Below, one piece after another: positions 10,423 to 19,095 of a DNA stretch of 64,000 nucleotides. The stretch is from positions 1-64,000 of the forward strand of contig NZ_FNFV01000006.1 of assembly GCF_900102905.1 (NCBI RefSeq), written 5' to 3'. Origin of the DNA: Meinhardsimonia xiamenensis. Its GTDB lineage: Bacteria; Pseudomonadota; Alphaproteobacteria; Rhodobacterales; Rhodobacteraceae. A program made the position numbers and the translations under genes. The notes below the pieces were generated by a model. The model worked only from the letters and a program-made list of their open reading frames with translations. It did not search any database and was not told the DNA's origin. Within the stretch, counting starts at the first letter, position 1. The number at the start of each line of letters is the position of its first letter.

Positions 10423-11166
10423 ATGACCGACGCGATCGAGCCCATTCCCCCCGCCTTCGTCCTCGTGCGCCCGCAGATGGGCGAGAACATCGGGGCGGCG
10501 GCGCGCGCGATGCTCAACTTCGGGCTCGAGCGCATGCGCCTCGTCGCCCCGCGCGACGGCTGGCCCAATCCGCGCGCGGTGGCGATGGCCTCGGGCGCGG
10601 GGCGGGTGCTCGATGCGGCGGGGCTCTTCGACACCACCGCCGAGGCCGTGGCCGACTGCACCCATGTCTATGCCACCACCGCCCGCCCGCGCGGGCTTGT
10701 GAAACGCGTGCTCACGCCCGAGGCGGCGATGGCCGAGGCGCGGGAGCTCACCGCTGAGGGCGCGCGGGTGGGCGTGCTGTTCGGCCCCGAGCGCTCTGGC
10801 CTCGAGAATGACGACATCGCGCGGGCCACGGCGATCATCACCGTGCCGGTGAACCCCGCCTTTCCCTCGCTCAACCTCGCGCAATCGGTGCTGCTCATGG
10901 CCTATGAGTGGGGGCGGCAGACCATTCCGCCCCCCGCCGGGGCGCCGGCGGCCGATCTGGCCACGCGCGAGGAGGTGGAGCGGCTGGCCGATCACTGGGA
11001 GGCGCGGCTTGAGGAGGCGGGCTTCTTCTTCCCGCCCGAGAAGGCGGCGGGGATGAAGCTCAACCTGCGCAATCTCTGGGCGCGGATGCCGCTCACGCGC
11101 GGGGACGTGCAGATATTTCACGGCGCGTTGCGCCAGCTGGTGCGGCGAAGAGACACCGGCGGATGA
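10423..11166 (+). CDS. TrmJ-like RNA methyltransferase (SPOUT)
   Basis: Protein of 247 residues of the TrmH/SpoU family. The SPOUT motifs are in order: motif 1 RPQMGENIGAAARAMLNFGL near residue 17, motif 2 GVLFGPERSGLEND near 118, and motif 3 NPAFPSLNLAQSVLLMAYEW near 146. The C-terminal tail resembles TrmJ, which 2'-O-methylates position 32 of tRNA with S-adenosylmethionine. Exact target not proven. Confidence 0.88.
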   Translation: MTDAIEPIPPAFVLVRPQMGENIGAAARAMLNFGLERMRLVAPRDGWPNPRAVAMASGAGRVLDAAGLFDTTAEAVADCTHVYATTARPRGLVKRVLTPEAAMAEARELTAEGARVGVLFGPERSGLENDDIARATAIITVPVNPAFPSLNLAQSVLLMAYEWGRQTIPPPAGAPAADLATREEVERLADHWEARLEEAGFFFPPEKAAGMKLNLRNLWARMPLTRGDVQIFHGALRQLVRRRDTGG

Positions 11167-11233
11167 CGGACCGCGCCGTTGCAGGCCGGGGGGCGCGGCC
11201 CTAGGCTCGCGCGAGGCTCAAGGAGAGAGACGC

Positions 11234-12376
11234 ATGACCGGGAAGCGGACGATCTTCGAGGAAGTGGGGGCGAAGAGCCCCGAGGCGGCCCCGCAGGGCG
11301 GGCTCATCGACCGGGGGAGAAGCGGTGCGCGCGGCGCGATCCGGGCCTGGCTCGTGCTTCTCTTCGTGATGGTGGTGGCGATGATCGCGGTGGGCGGGCT
11401 CACCCGGCTCACCGATTCGGGGCTTTCCATCACCGAGTGGCGGCCGGTGACCGGCGCGCTGCCGCCAATGAGCGAGGCCGCCTGGCAGGAGGAATTCGCC
11501 AAGTACCAGCAGATCCCCGAGTACCAGCTTCAGAACCGGGGCATGACGCTCGAGGAATTCAAGTTCATCTACTGGTGGGAGTGGGGCCACCGCCAGCTTG
11601 GACGGCTGATCGGGCTCGTCTGGGCGGTGGGCTTCTTCGGCTTTCTGGCCGCGCGCAAGATCCCGCCGGGCTGGACGGGCCGGCTCCTCATCCCCGGCAT
11701 CCTCGGCGGGCTGCAGGGGGCGGTCGGCTGGTGGATGGTGGCCTCGGGGCTCGAGGGCGCGCGGCTTGACGTGGCCTCCTACCGGCTTGCCACCCATCTG
11801 GGGCTTGCCTTCGTGATCCTTGGCGTGCTCGCCTGGTATGTGTTCCGCCTCGGCCGGCCGGAGCGGGAGCTGATGCAGGCGCGGCGCTTGCGCGAGGAGG
11901 GGCTGATGCGCGCGGCGGGCTGGCTGGCCGCGCTTGCCTTCCTGCAGATCCTTCTCGGTGCGCTCGTGGCCGGCATCGACGCGGGGCGCAACTACATCGA
12001 CTGGCCGTGGATGGCCGGCGGCTTCCTGCCCCCCCAGCCCTTCGAGCTTGAGCCCTGGTGGCGCAACTTCTTCGAGAATGACGGCATGGTGCAGTTCATC
12101 CACCGCATGGTCGCCTATCTTCTGGTGCTCGCGGGTCTCATTGTCTGGTGGCGCGCGCGCCGCAGCCCCAACCCCGCAACCCGCACCGCCTTTGCCTGGG
12201 TGGCGGTGGCGATCTTTGCCCAGATGGTGCTTGGCATCGTGACGGTGATGCACTCCTCGCCCTGGTCGATCGCGCTTCTCCACCAGCTCGGCGCGGTGGC
12301 GGTGTGGGTGCTGATCCTGCGCGCCCGCTTCATGGCCGCCTATCCCCGCGCCGTCTCTGTCCGGGAGGGCCTGTAA
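11234..12376 (+). CDS. ctaA: Heme A synthase (COX15/CtaA)
   Basis: Protein of 380 residues with about eight membrane helices. Family motifs are GGLTRLTDSGLSITEWRPVTG near residue 56, WEWGHRQLGRLIG near 117, LGALVAGIDAGRNYIDWP in the second half and FIHRMVAYLLV near 295, providing the heme-ligand histidines. It oxidises heme O to heme A for aa3-type cytochrome oxidase. GGAGAGAG precedes the start. The stop overlaps the next ATG by one base. Confidence 0.96.
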   Translation: MTGKRTIFEEVGAKSPEAAPQGGLIDRGRSGARGAIRAWLVLLFVMVVAMIAVGGLTRLTDSGLSITEWRPVTGALPPMSEAAWQEEFAKYQQIPEYQLQNRGMTLEEFKFIYWWEWGHRQLGRLIGLVWAVGFFGFLAARKIPPGWTGRLLIPGILGGLQGAVGWWMVASGLEGARLDVASYRLATHLGLAFVILGVLAWYVFRLGRPERELMQARRLREEGLMRAAGWLAALAFLQILLGALVAGIDAGRNYIDWPWMAGGFLPPQPFELEPWWRNFFENDGMVQFIHRMVAYLLVLAGLIVWWRARRSPNPATRTAFAWVAVAIFAQMVLGIVTVMHSSPWSIALLHQLGAVAVWVLILRARFMAAYPRAVSVREGL

Positions 12377-13854
12377 TGGGGGCCTATGAGGAGCTGATGG
12401 CCTTCCAGCGCGTCACCGAGGCGCTGGCGCAGGTCTCCGGCCGGCTCGGCTGGGATCAGGAAACGGTGATGCCGCGCGGCGCGGCGCGCCAGCGGGGCGA
12501 GGAGATGGCGGCGATGGAGGAGGTGCTCCACGCCCGCCGCACCGACCCGCGCATCGGCGACTGGCTCGCCGCGATCGACGAGGCCGCGCTTGACGACACG
12601 GCCCGCGCCAATCTGCGCCTGATCCGCCGCTCCTGGGAGCGGGCCACGCGCGTGCCGGCCGCGCTTGCCACCGAGATCGCGCGGGTGACGAGCCTCGCGC
12701 AGGGGATCTGGGCCGAGGCGCGGCGCGAGGACGATTTCGCGCGTTTTGCGCCGACGCTCGAGACGGTGGTGCGGCTCAAGCGCGAGGAGGCGGCCGCGCT
12801 CGCCGATGGCGGCGATCTCTACGATGCGCTTCTGGAGGACTACGAGCCCGAGACTTCCGCCGCCGAGATCGCGGCGCTGTTCGACGCGATGCGCCCGCGC
12901 CTTGTCGCCCTGCGCGAACGCATCCTCGGGCTCGAGCGCACGCCGCCCGCGCTTTCGGGCCATTTCGACGAGGCCGGGCAGATGCAGCTTTCGCGCGAGA
13001 TGGCCGAGGCCTTCGGCTACGACTTCTCGCGCGGGCGGATCGACAAGGCGGTGCACCCCTTCTCCTCGGGCTCGGGCGATGACGTGCGCATCACCACCCG
13101 CACCGTCACCCACGATCCGTTCAACTGCATCTATTCCACCATCCACGAGGTCGGCCACGCCGCCTACGAGCAGAACATCGCGCCCGAGCATCACCTGACC
13201 CCGGTGGGGCGGGGCGTGTCGATGGGCGTGCACGAGAGCCAGAGCCGCTCATACGAGAACCAGCTCGGCCGCTCGCGCGCCTTCACCGGCTGGCTCTACG
13301 GGCGGATGCGCGCGCTCTGGGGCGACTTCGGCGTTGCCGATGCCGATGCCTCCTATGCGATCGTCAACCGCGTGGTGCCCGGCTTCATCCGCACCGAGGC
13401 GGACGAGGTGCATTACAACCTGCACATCTTCCTGCGCTTCGATCTGGAGCGCGCGCTGATCGCGGGCAGGCTCGAGGTGGCCGATCTGCCCGAGGCGTGG
13501 AACGCGCGCTTCCGCGAGGATTTCGGCGTTGCGGTGGACCGCCCCAGCCACGGCGTGCTGCAGGACGTGCACTGGTCGGTCGGGCTCTTCGGCTACTTCC
13601 CGACCTATGCGCTCGGAAACGTCTATGCCGGCTGCCTGATGGCGGCGCTCAGGCGCGACGTGCCCGACCTTGACGCGCATCTCGCCCGCGGCGACACGCG
13701 CCCGGCGACGGCATGGATGGCCGAGCATCTGCAGCGCTTCGGCGGGCTCAGGACACCGCGGGAGACGATCCGCCACGCCACCGGCGCGGAGCCGAGCGAG
13801 GCGCCGCTTCTCGATTACCTCGAGGCAAAGTTCGGCGAGCTCTACGGGCTGTAG
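12376..13854 (+). CDS. M32 family metallocarboxypeptidase
   Basis: Cytoplasmic zinc carboxypeptidase of 492 residues, the normal M32 length. It carries LGWDQETVMPRGA near residue 27, the HEVGHAAYEQN zinc motif (His257, Glu258, His261), ESQSRSYENQLGRS with the third zinc ligand, and the later TEADEVHYNLHI segment. It trims C-terminal residues from peptides. The start at 12376 shares one base with the ctaA stop, so the two are probably co-transcribed. Confidence 0.95.
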   Translation: MGAYEELMAFQRVTEALAQVSGRLGWDQETVMPRGAARQRGEEMAAMEEVLHARRTDPRIGDWLAAIDEAALDDTARANLRLIRRSWERATRVPAALATEIARVTSLAQGIWAEARREDDFARFAPTLETVVRLKREEAAALADGGDLYDALLEDYEPETSAAEIAALFDAMRPRLVALRERILGLERTPPALSGHFDEAGQMQLSREMAEAFGYDFSRGRIDKAVHPFSSGSGDDVRITTRTVTHDPFNCIYSTIHEVGHAAYEQNIAPEHHLTPVGRGVSMGVHESQSRSYENQLGRSRAFTGWLYGRMRALWGDFGVADADASYAIVNRVVPGFIRTEADEVHYNLHIFLRFDLERALIAGRLEVADLPEAWNARFREDFGVAVDRPSHGVLQDVHWSVGLFGYFPTYALGNVYAGCLMAALRRDVPDLDAHLARGDTRPATAWMAEHLQRFGGLRTPRETIRHATGAEPSEAPLLDYLEAKFGELYGL

Positions 13855-13917
13855 GGGGGCTCCGGGTTTGCCCGGGCCTGAGGCCGGGCAGCGCCCGACC
13901 CGCCTCCCAGCTGTCCT

Positions 13918-16095
13918 TCATTTTATTACCAGCCTATTGCCTTGGTCGGTCACCCGCCCCACCTGCGCCGCGTCATATCCCGCGTTCAGCAGTGCTGTCA
14001 GAATCCTGTCAGCTTCCCCGGCCGGCACCGCCGCCAAAAGCCCCCCGGCCGTCTGCGGGTCGAAGAGGAGCGCCGCCCGCGCATTCACGGGCGCCTCGAC
14101 CCGGCCCTCGGTGGCGGCGCGGTTGGCGGCCCAGAGAGTTGAGCGGATCCCGCGCGCGGCGAGCGCCTCGGCGCCGGGCAGAAGCGGCAGGCGGGAAAGC
14201 GCGATCTCCGCCCCCGTGCCCGAAGCCGCGCAGATCTCCAAAAGATGCCCGGCAAGGCCGAAGCCCGTCACATCGGTCATCGCCCGGGCCACCGGCGCGA
14301 GGATCGCCGCCGCCGCGCCCTGTGGCCGCGCCATCGAGGCAAGCGCTGCGGCGACCCATTCGCCCTTCGCCTCAAGCGCCATCTCGGCGGCGAGGATGGT
14401 GCCGGTGCCAATGGGCTTGGTCAGGATCAGCGCATCACCCGGCTGCGCGCCGCCCTTTCCCACCGGTGTCTCGGCAAGCCCGGTGACGGTGAAGCCCAGC
14501 GAGAGCTCCGCGCCAAGCCCCGTGTGCCCGCCGACGATGGCCGCTCCCGCCGCCTCCATAACCTCTGCCGCCGCACCCATGATCTCGCCCAGAGTGCGCG
14601 CCTGCAGGGAGGGCGACATCGGCGGCAGCACGACATTGGCAAGCGCGGCCTGAGGGCGCGCGCCCATCGCCCAGACATCGCCCAGCGCATGCACGGCGGC
14701 GATGCGCGCGAAGAGGCCGTAATCCTCGGTGAAGGCGCGCAGCTGGTCGGTGGTGATGACCTGACGGCAGCTGGCAAACTGCAGCACCGCCGCGTCGTCA
14801 CCGGCACCCGCCGCGATGTCGGCGCGCGGCGGACGCGGCAGGGACGCCAGCATCTGCGCAAGCGTCGCCCCGCCCACCTTCGCCCCGCAGCCTGCGCACA
14901 TCGGCTGGCCGCCCGCCAGCGCCTCGACCACGCCTTGCGCGGCCCGGCGCGGCGGGGGCGGGGGGCTCATGCGGGGCAGGTCGTGGAACTTCTCCATGAA
15001 GCGCCGGTCGATGCGGTCCTTCCAGCGCCACAGAAGCCGGCCCTCGAGCCTGAGCCCGAACTTGTCGGCGAGCGCTGCCTTCTCGCCGAGCGAGACGAGC
15101 TTGAGATAGTCGCGCTGCGGGCGGTAGCGGCGAAACCGCGCGCCCCCCGTGAGCGCCTCGGCAAGGTTGTGGGCAAGCACCGGCGCCTGGCGCACGGCAT
15201 AGACCCCGGCCTTGGGGCGCGGGGCATGGGACATATGCGCGCAGTCGCCCGCGGCGAAGACGCGGGGGTCGGAGGTTCTGAGATCGGGGCCGATCTCGAT
15301 GAAGCCGTCCACGAGCTTGAGCCCCGTCTCGGCAAGCCAACCATGCGGGCGCGCGCCCGCCACGCCCACGGTGAGGCGGGAGGGGATTTCGCGCCCATCC
15401 GCAAGCCGCACCGCCTGCGCCGTCACCTCCACCGGCGCCACGCCCTCGATCAGCGTGATGCCGGCTGCGGAGAGCCGCGCCATCAGCGCCCGCCGTGCCC
15501 CCGCGCCGATGTGGGGAAGCGCGGCGCGCGCCTCGATGAGGGTCAGGCGCGGGGCGAAATCGCGCAGCGCATGCGCCATGGCAAGCGCAAGCTCCACCCC
15601 GCCGACACCCGCACCGATCACGGCGATCTCGGGCGGCACCCTGCCATCCGCCACTGCCTTGCGAAATTCCGCCCACCGCTCGGCATAGGCGCCAAGGGGC
15701 TTTGCGGCGATGCCATGTTCGGCGAAGCCCTTGAGCCGGGGCGGGTCGGAGGCGATGCCGATGTCGATCGAGGTCACGTCATAGGCGATCTCGCCGCGGC
15801 CCTTCACCCGCACCCGCCGGCGGGCGAGATCGATCCCCTCGGCCTCGCCGAGGATCAGCCGCGCCCCGGCAAAGCGCGCGAGCCGCACAAGGTCGATCTC
15901 CAGCGCCTCGCGATCGTAGTGCCCGGCAATGTGACCGGGCAGCATGCCCGTATAGGGGGCGCTCGGGCCGGGGTTGATGAGCGTCAGCCGCGCGCCCGGC
16001 AGCGGCTTCATCCCCCAGCGGCGCAGCACCAGCGCATGGGCGTGGCCGCCTCCGATCAGCACCAGATCGCGGGTCAGCGGCAGGGGCAGTTGCAT
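13918..16095 (-). CDS. selD: Flavoprotein-selenide water dikinase fusion (SelD)
   Basis: Protein of 725 residues in two parts. Residues 1 to about 370 are an NDH-2-like FAD/NAD(P) oxidoreductase (LVLIGGGHAHALVL at the start, VIGAGVGGVELALAMAH near 170, VFAAGDCAHM near 285). From about 385 it is SelD: CAGCGAKVG with the catalytic Cys and Lys, GAGDDAAV, ALGDVWAMGARPQAA and DVTGFGLAGHL. SelD makes selenophosphate from selenide and ATP. The second Cys of the E. coli motif is Ala here. No selA, selB, tRNA-Sec or 2-selenouridine synthase gene lies in the window. Confidence 0.93.
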   Translation of the reverse strand: MQLPLPLTRDLVLIGGGHAHALVLRRWGMKPLPGARLTLINPGPSAPYTGMLPGHIAGHYDREALEIDLVRLARFAGARLILGEAEGIDLARRRVRVKGRGEIAYDVTSIDIGIASDPPRLKGFAEHGIAAKPLGAYAERWAEFRKAVADGRVPPEIAVIGAGVGGVELALAMAHALRDFAPRLTLIEARAALPHIGAGARRALMARLSAAGITLIEGVAPVEVTAQAVRLADGREIPSRLTVGVAGARPHGWLAETGLKLVDGFIEIGPDLRTSDPRVFAAGDCAHMSHAPRPKAGVYAVRQAPVLAHNLAEALTGGARFRRYRPQRDYLKLVSLGEKAALADKFGLRLEGRLLWRWKDRIDRRFMEKFHDLPRMSPPPPPRRAAQGVVEALAGGQPMCAGCGAKVGGATLAQMLASLPRPPRADIAAGAGDDAAVLQFASCRQVITTDQLRAFTEDYGLFARIAAVHALGDVWAMGARPQAALANVVLPPMSPSLQARTLGEIMGAAAEVMEAAGAAIVGGHTGLGAELSLGFTVTGLAETPVGKGGAQPGDALILTKPIGTGTILAAEMALEAKGEWVAAALASMARPQGAAAAILAPVARAMTDVTGFGLAGHLLEICAASGTGAEIALSRLPLLPGAEALAARGIRSTLWAANRAATEGRVEAPVNARAALLFDPQTAGGLLAAVPAGEADRILTALLNAGYDAAQVGRVTDQGNRLVIK

Positions 16096-16165
16096 CGCGT
16101 GCGTATCCTCGACCTTTGGCGCCTCGCCATGGCGTCGGGGCCGCCATTTGGCGAGGGCAGGGCGC

Positions 16166-17257
16166 TCAATAGCCCGTCATCTCCAGATAGCCCATGCCCG
16201 AATGCGAGCCGGAAACCCGCACCGGCCCCTCCCAGTAGGGCGGCGTGAGCGCCTGCCAGGCGCCGTCGAAGACGGCCGCAAGCTCCATCTCGAGCCCGCG
16301 CGCGGGCAGCGCCACGCGCCAGCGCACCGGCACCCGCCGCCCCGCCACCCGTGCCGTGGCCAGCGGCGTCATCTCAAGCGCGCCGTCGGGATAGGGGGTG
16401 GCGGTGCCGTCGGCCGCGATCCATGTGGCCGCGGTGAAGACGCCTCCTGCGGCGCTGCGCAGACGAAAGCCCATGAGCTTCTCGCCCGTGTCGAGGTGCA
16501 GCGAGATCCAGTCCCAGCCGGTCTGATCGGGGGCAAGCGGCTGCGACGACCACTCGCGATCCATCCACGCTAGCCCCTCGACAGCGATGGTGCCCTCCGG
16601 CACGATGAGTTCGCCCCGCGCCTCGAGAAAGGGTTGCGAATAGTAATGGCTCGCCCGCCCGTCCGGTGACTTCACCGAGTAACCCCGGTCGCCATGCAGG
16701 ACGAGCGACCCCCGCGCCTCAAGCGACAGCGAAAAGGCAAACTCGCCACCGACCGCGCGCGCCTCCATCGCCGCCTCGGGCGCGCCGCGCAGATGCCACT
16801 CGTCGATCCAGGCCGAAAAGGGATGCGCCCGCACCCCCGCCTGGCCAATGCCGCCGCGGCCCCGCCGCTCGGCGGAGAAGTGGCGCTCGGGCGTGGTCAG
16901 CCCGGCATGGGCGAGCCACAGCTGCGGGCTCTGCCAGCCCTCCGACTCGAAAGGGGAGAGCGCGCTGCGAAACAGCGTCCACTGACAGCCGAAATCGCGG
17001 CCTCGCCCGTCGCGCAGATTGGCGGTGAGATACCACCACTCGATGCGGAAGTCGGGATGCGGCCCGTGATCGGCCGGAAAGATCAGCTCCCGCCCCCGCT
17101 CGGGCAGGGCGAAACCCTCCGCCGCGGCTCCCAGCCCGGCAAACCCTTGCGCGCGCGCGCCACCGGCAAGGCAGGCGAGTGCGCCGGCAAGAAAACCCCG
17201 CCGCGGCAGAGCCTGAAGGTTCCACCCGGCGCACGGTTGATCTAGTCTCCGCCGCAT
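16166..17257 (-). CDS. Tat-exported lipocalin-like (AttH/CrtC-type) protein
   Basis: Protein of 363 residues. The N terminus carries a Tat-type signal, PRRGFLAGALACLAGGARAQ. The mature part has HPDFRIEWWYLTANL near residue 65, GCQWTLFRSAL, a central HYYSQPFLEARG, and MDREWSSQ with WDWISLHLDTGE. This is the pattern of the AttH/carotenoid 1,2-hydratase lipocalin-like family. Members are often mislabelled as hydratases, and no carotenoid gene is near. The ATG at 17257 overlaps the ATG of the divergent DnaJ gene; no GTG or TTG lies between it and the Tat motif. Confidence 0.78.
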   Translation of the reverse strand: MRRRLDQPCAGWNLQALPRRGFLAGALACLAGGARAQGFAGLGAAAEGFALPERGRELIFPADHGPHPDFRIEWWYLTANLRDGRGRDFGCQWTLFRSALSPFESEGWQSPQLWLAHAGLTTPERHFSAERRGRGGIGQAGVRAHPFSAWIDEWHLRGAPEAAMEARAVGGEFAFSLSLEARGSLVLHGDRGYSVKSPDGRASHYYSQPFLEARGELIVPEGTIAVEGLAWMDREWSSQPLAPDQTGWDWISLHLDTGEKLMGFRLRSAAGGVFTAATWIAADGTATPYPDGALEMTPLATARVAGRRVPVRWRVALPARGLEMELAAVFDGAWQALTPPYWEGPVRVSGSHSGMGYLEMTGY

Positions 17258-17963
17258 GTCGATCTGGTCCCGCATTGCCGAAGCGCTCTCCCGCCTTGCC
17301 CGTGGCGAGGGCCTTGGCGCGCTCTTCGAGCGCCGCCGCCGCCCGCCCGAGCTCTCCGTCGCCTTCACCATCGCCGTGATCGCGCTTGGTGCCAAGATGG
17401 CCAAGGCCGACGGCCATGTCACCCGCGACGAGGTCGCGGCCTTCCGTGAGGTCTTCGTGATCCCGCCCGAAGAGGAGAAGAACGCCGCGCGCGTCTTCAA
17501 CCTCGCCCGCACCGATGTCGCCGGTTTCGAGGACTACGCCCGCCGCATCGCGCGCATGTTCAAGGACCGCCCCGAGGTGCTGTGCGACCTCATGGAGGGG
17601 CTCTTTCACATCGCGCTCGCCGATGGCGAATACCACCCGCATGAAGATGCCTTCCTCTCCCGCGTGGCGGAGATCTTCGGCATCCCGCGCGCGCGCTTTG
17701 CCGCACTCAGGGCACGTTTCGTGAGGGGCGCCGAGCCCGACCCCTACGCGGTGCTCGAGGTCTCGCCCGATGCGCCGCTCGAGGAGGTGCGCGCTGCCTG
17801 GAGGCGGATCGCGCGCGATTGCCACCCCGACCGTCTGATGGCCCGCGGCCTGCCCGAGGAGGCGATCGAAATAGGCCAGAAACGCCTCGCCGCCGCAAAC
17901 GCCGCCTGGGAGGCGATTCGCGCCGAGCGCGGCGGCGAGAGGCTGCCCGAAGCGGCGGGCTGA
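17256..17963 (+). CDS. TerB-DnaJ domain protein (DjlA-like)
   Basis: Protein of 235 residues. The TerB-like helical domain covers about 30-140 (VAFTIAVIALGAKMAKADG, then IALADGEYHPHED). A C-terminal J domain follows from about 165 with the HPD motif (His190) in CHPDRLMARGL. The J domain would stimulate a DnaK-type chaperone. No membrane segment is seen, unlike E. coli DjlA. The start MSIWSRI is the usual one for this family in the group as I recall it, but no Shine-Dalgarno is visible, so the mRNA may be leaderless. The stop overlaps the next ATG (TGATG). Confidence 0.87.
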   Translation: MSIWSRIAEALSRLARGEGLGALFERRRRPPELSVAFTIAVIALGAKMAKADGHVTRDEVAAFREVFVIPPEEEKNAARVFNLARTDVAGFEDYARRIARMFKDRPEVLCDLMEGLFHIALADGEYHPHEDAFLSRVAEIFGIPRARFAALRARFVRGAEPDPYAVLEVSPDAPLEEVRAAWRRIARDCHPDRLMARGLPEEAIEIGQKRLAAANAAWEAIRAERGGERLPEAAG

Positions 17964-18991
17964 TGCGCATCGCCACCTACAACGTCGAGTGGTTCACGAA
18001 TCTCTTCGACGCCCACGGCCGGCTTCTCGAAGACACCGGCGCCTCGGGGCGCGAGGGCATCACGCGCGCCGAACAGCTCACCGCGCTCGGCATCGTCTTC
18101 ACCGCGCTCGATGCCGACATGGTGCTGGTGGTGGAAGCACCCGACAGTCACGAGCACCGCTCGACGGTCGCCTGCCTCGAAAGCTTCGCCGCGCGCTATG
18201 GGCTCAGGTGCCGCAACGCGATCCGGGGTTTCGAGAGCGAAACCCAGCAGGAAATCGCGCTGATGTTTGACCCCGATGTCGTCACCGCGCGGCACGACCC
18301 GATGGGCGACCCGCGCGGGGAGGACATCTTTGACGCCCCGCGCTTTGATGCGAGCTTTGCCATCGACCTCGACGTGGACGCCGAGCCCGAAACCGTCACC
18401 TTCTCCAAGCCGCCGCTCGAGGCGGCGGTGACGGTGCTGGCCAGCGGCTTTGCCTTCCGTCTCATCGGCGTGCACATCAAGTCGAAGGCACCGCATGGCG
18501 CGCGCAATCCCGAGGAGGCGCGGCGCATCGCCATCGCCAATCGCCGCAAGCAGCACGCCCAGTGCCTCTGGCTGCGCCGCCGCATCGAGGGGCACCTCGC
18601 CGCGGGCGACCCCCTGATCGTGCTCGGCGACTTCAACGACGGCCCCGGCCTTGACGAATACGAGCAGCTCTTCGGCCGCTCGGGCGTCGAGATCGTGATG
18701 GGCGAGGGCGCCTCGGGCCCGAAACTTTACGATCCCAACGCGCGCCTTGCCTTGAGCCAGAGGGTCGGCGCGATGCCCGTGACCGCGCGCTTCTGGATCG
18801 CCGAGGAGAGGCGCTGGATGCAGGCGCTCCTCGACTACATCATGATCTCGCCCGATCTGTGCGCCCGCAACCCGCGCTGGCGCATCTGGCACCCCTTCGA
18901 TGATCCGGTGTGCTACGACACGCCCGAGCTGCGCGAGGCACTCCTGACCGCCTCCGATCACTTCCCCGTCACGCTCGACATCGATCTCTGA
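17963..18991 (+). CDS. Endonuclease/exonuclease/phosphatase family protein
   Basis: Protein of 342 residues with the EEP fold: RIATYNVEWF at the N terminus (metal-binding Asn), VLVVEAPDSHEH, VHIKSKAP near 172, VLGDFNDGPG near 220 and the C-terminal SDHFPVTLD. The motifs suggest a Mg-dependent phosphodiesterase acting on DNA, RNA or a phospho-ester, but the substrate cannot be read. No signal peptide is seen. It is translationally coupled to the DnaJ-like gene upstream. Confidence 0.85.
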   Translation: MRIATYNVEWFTNLFDAHGRLLEDTGASGREGITRAEQLTALGIVFTALDADMVLVVEAPDSHEHRSTVACLESFAARYGLRCRNAIRGFESETQQEIALMFDPDVVTARHDPMGDPRGEDIFDAPRFDASFAIDLDVDAEPETVTFSKPPLEAAVTVLASGFAFRLIGVHIKSKAPHGARNPEEARRIAIANRRKQHAQCLWLRRRIEGHLAAGDPLIVLGDFNDGPGLDEYEQLFGRSGVEIVMGEGASGPKLYDPNARLALSQRVGAMPVTARFWIAEERRWMQALLDYIMISPDLCARNPRWRIWHPFDDPVCYDTPELREALLTASDHFPVTLDIDL

Positions 18992-19043
18992 GCCGTTCGA
19001 CCTCCCTCGTGCCGCCGGGGCGCCGGGCGCGTGCCCCGGCCCC

Positions 19044-19065
19044 CATCACCCTGGGCAAAATACCC
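19044..19065 (-). repeat. 22-bp dispersed element, copy 1
   Basis: Minus-strand match to GGGTATTT, three variable bases (TGC), CCAGGGTGATG. It lies 31 bases past the purD stop and reads in the direction of purD transcription. Confidence 0.8.
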
Positions 19066-19095
19066 ACTGCGCCACGGCACCGCCGGGCGCGCGGC

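Noticed and set aside
12148-12375. Upstream extension of the M32 peptidase frame into ctaA
   Set aside because: The family start MGAYEELMAFQ at 12376 overlaps the ctaA stop by one base; the extension is low-complexity and lies inside ctaA in another frame.
13860-13900. Terminator between the M32 peptidase and selD genes
   Set aside because: A GCCCGG/CCGGGC hairpin is present but without a T-run on either strand, so it is not called.
14245-16248. 667-codon plus-strand frame opposite selD
   Set aside because: SelD and flavoprotein motifs are unambiguous on the other strand. The frame is a composition artefact.
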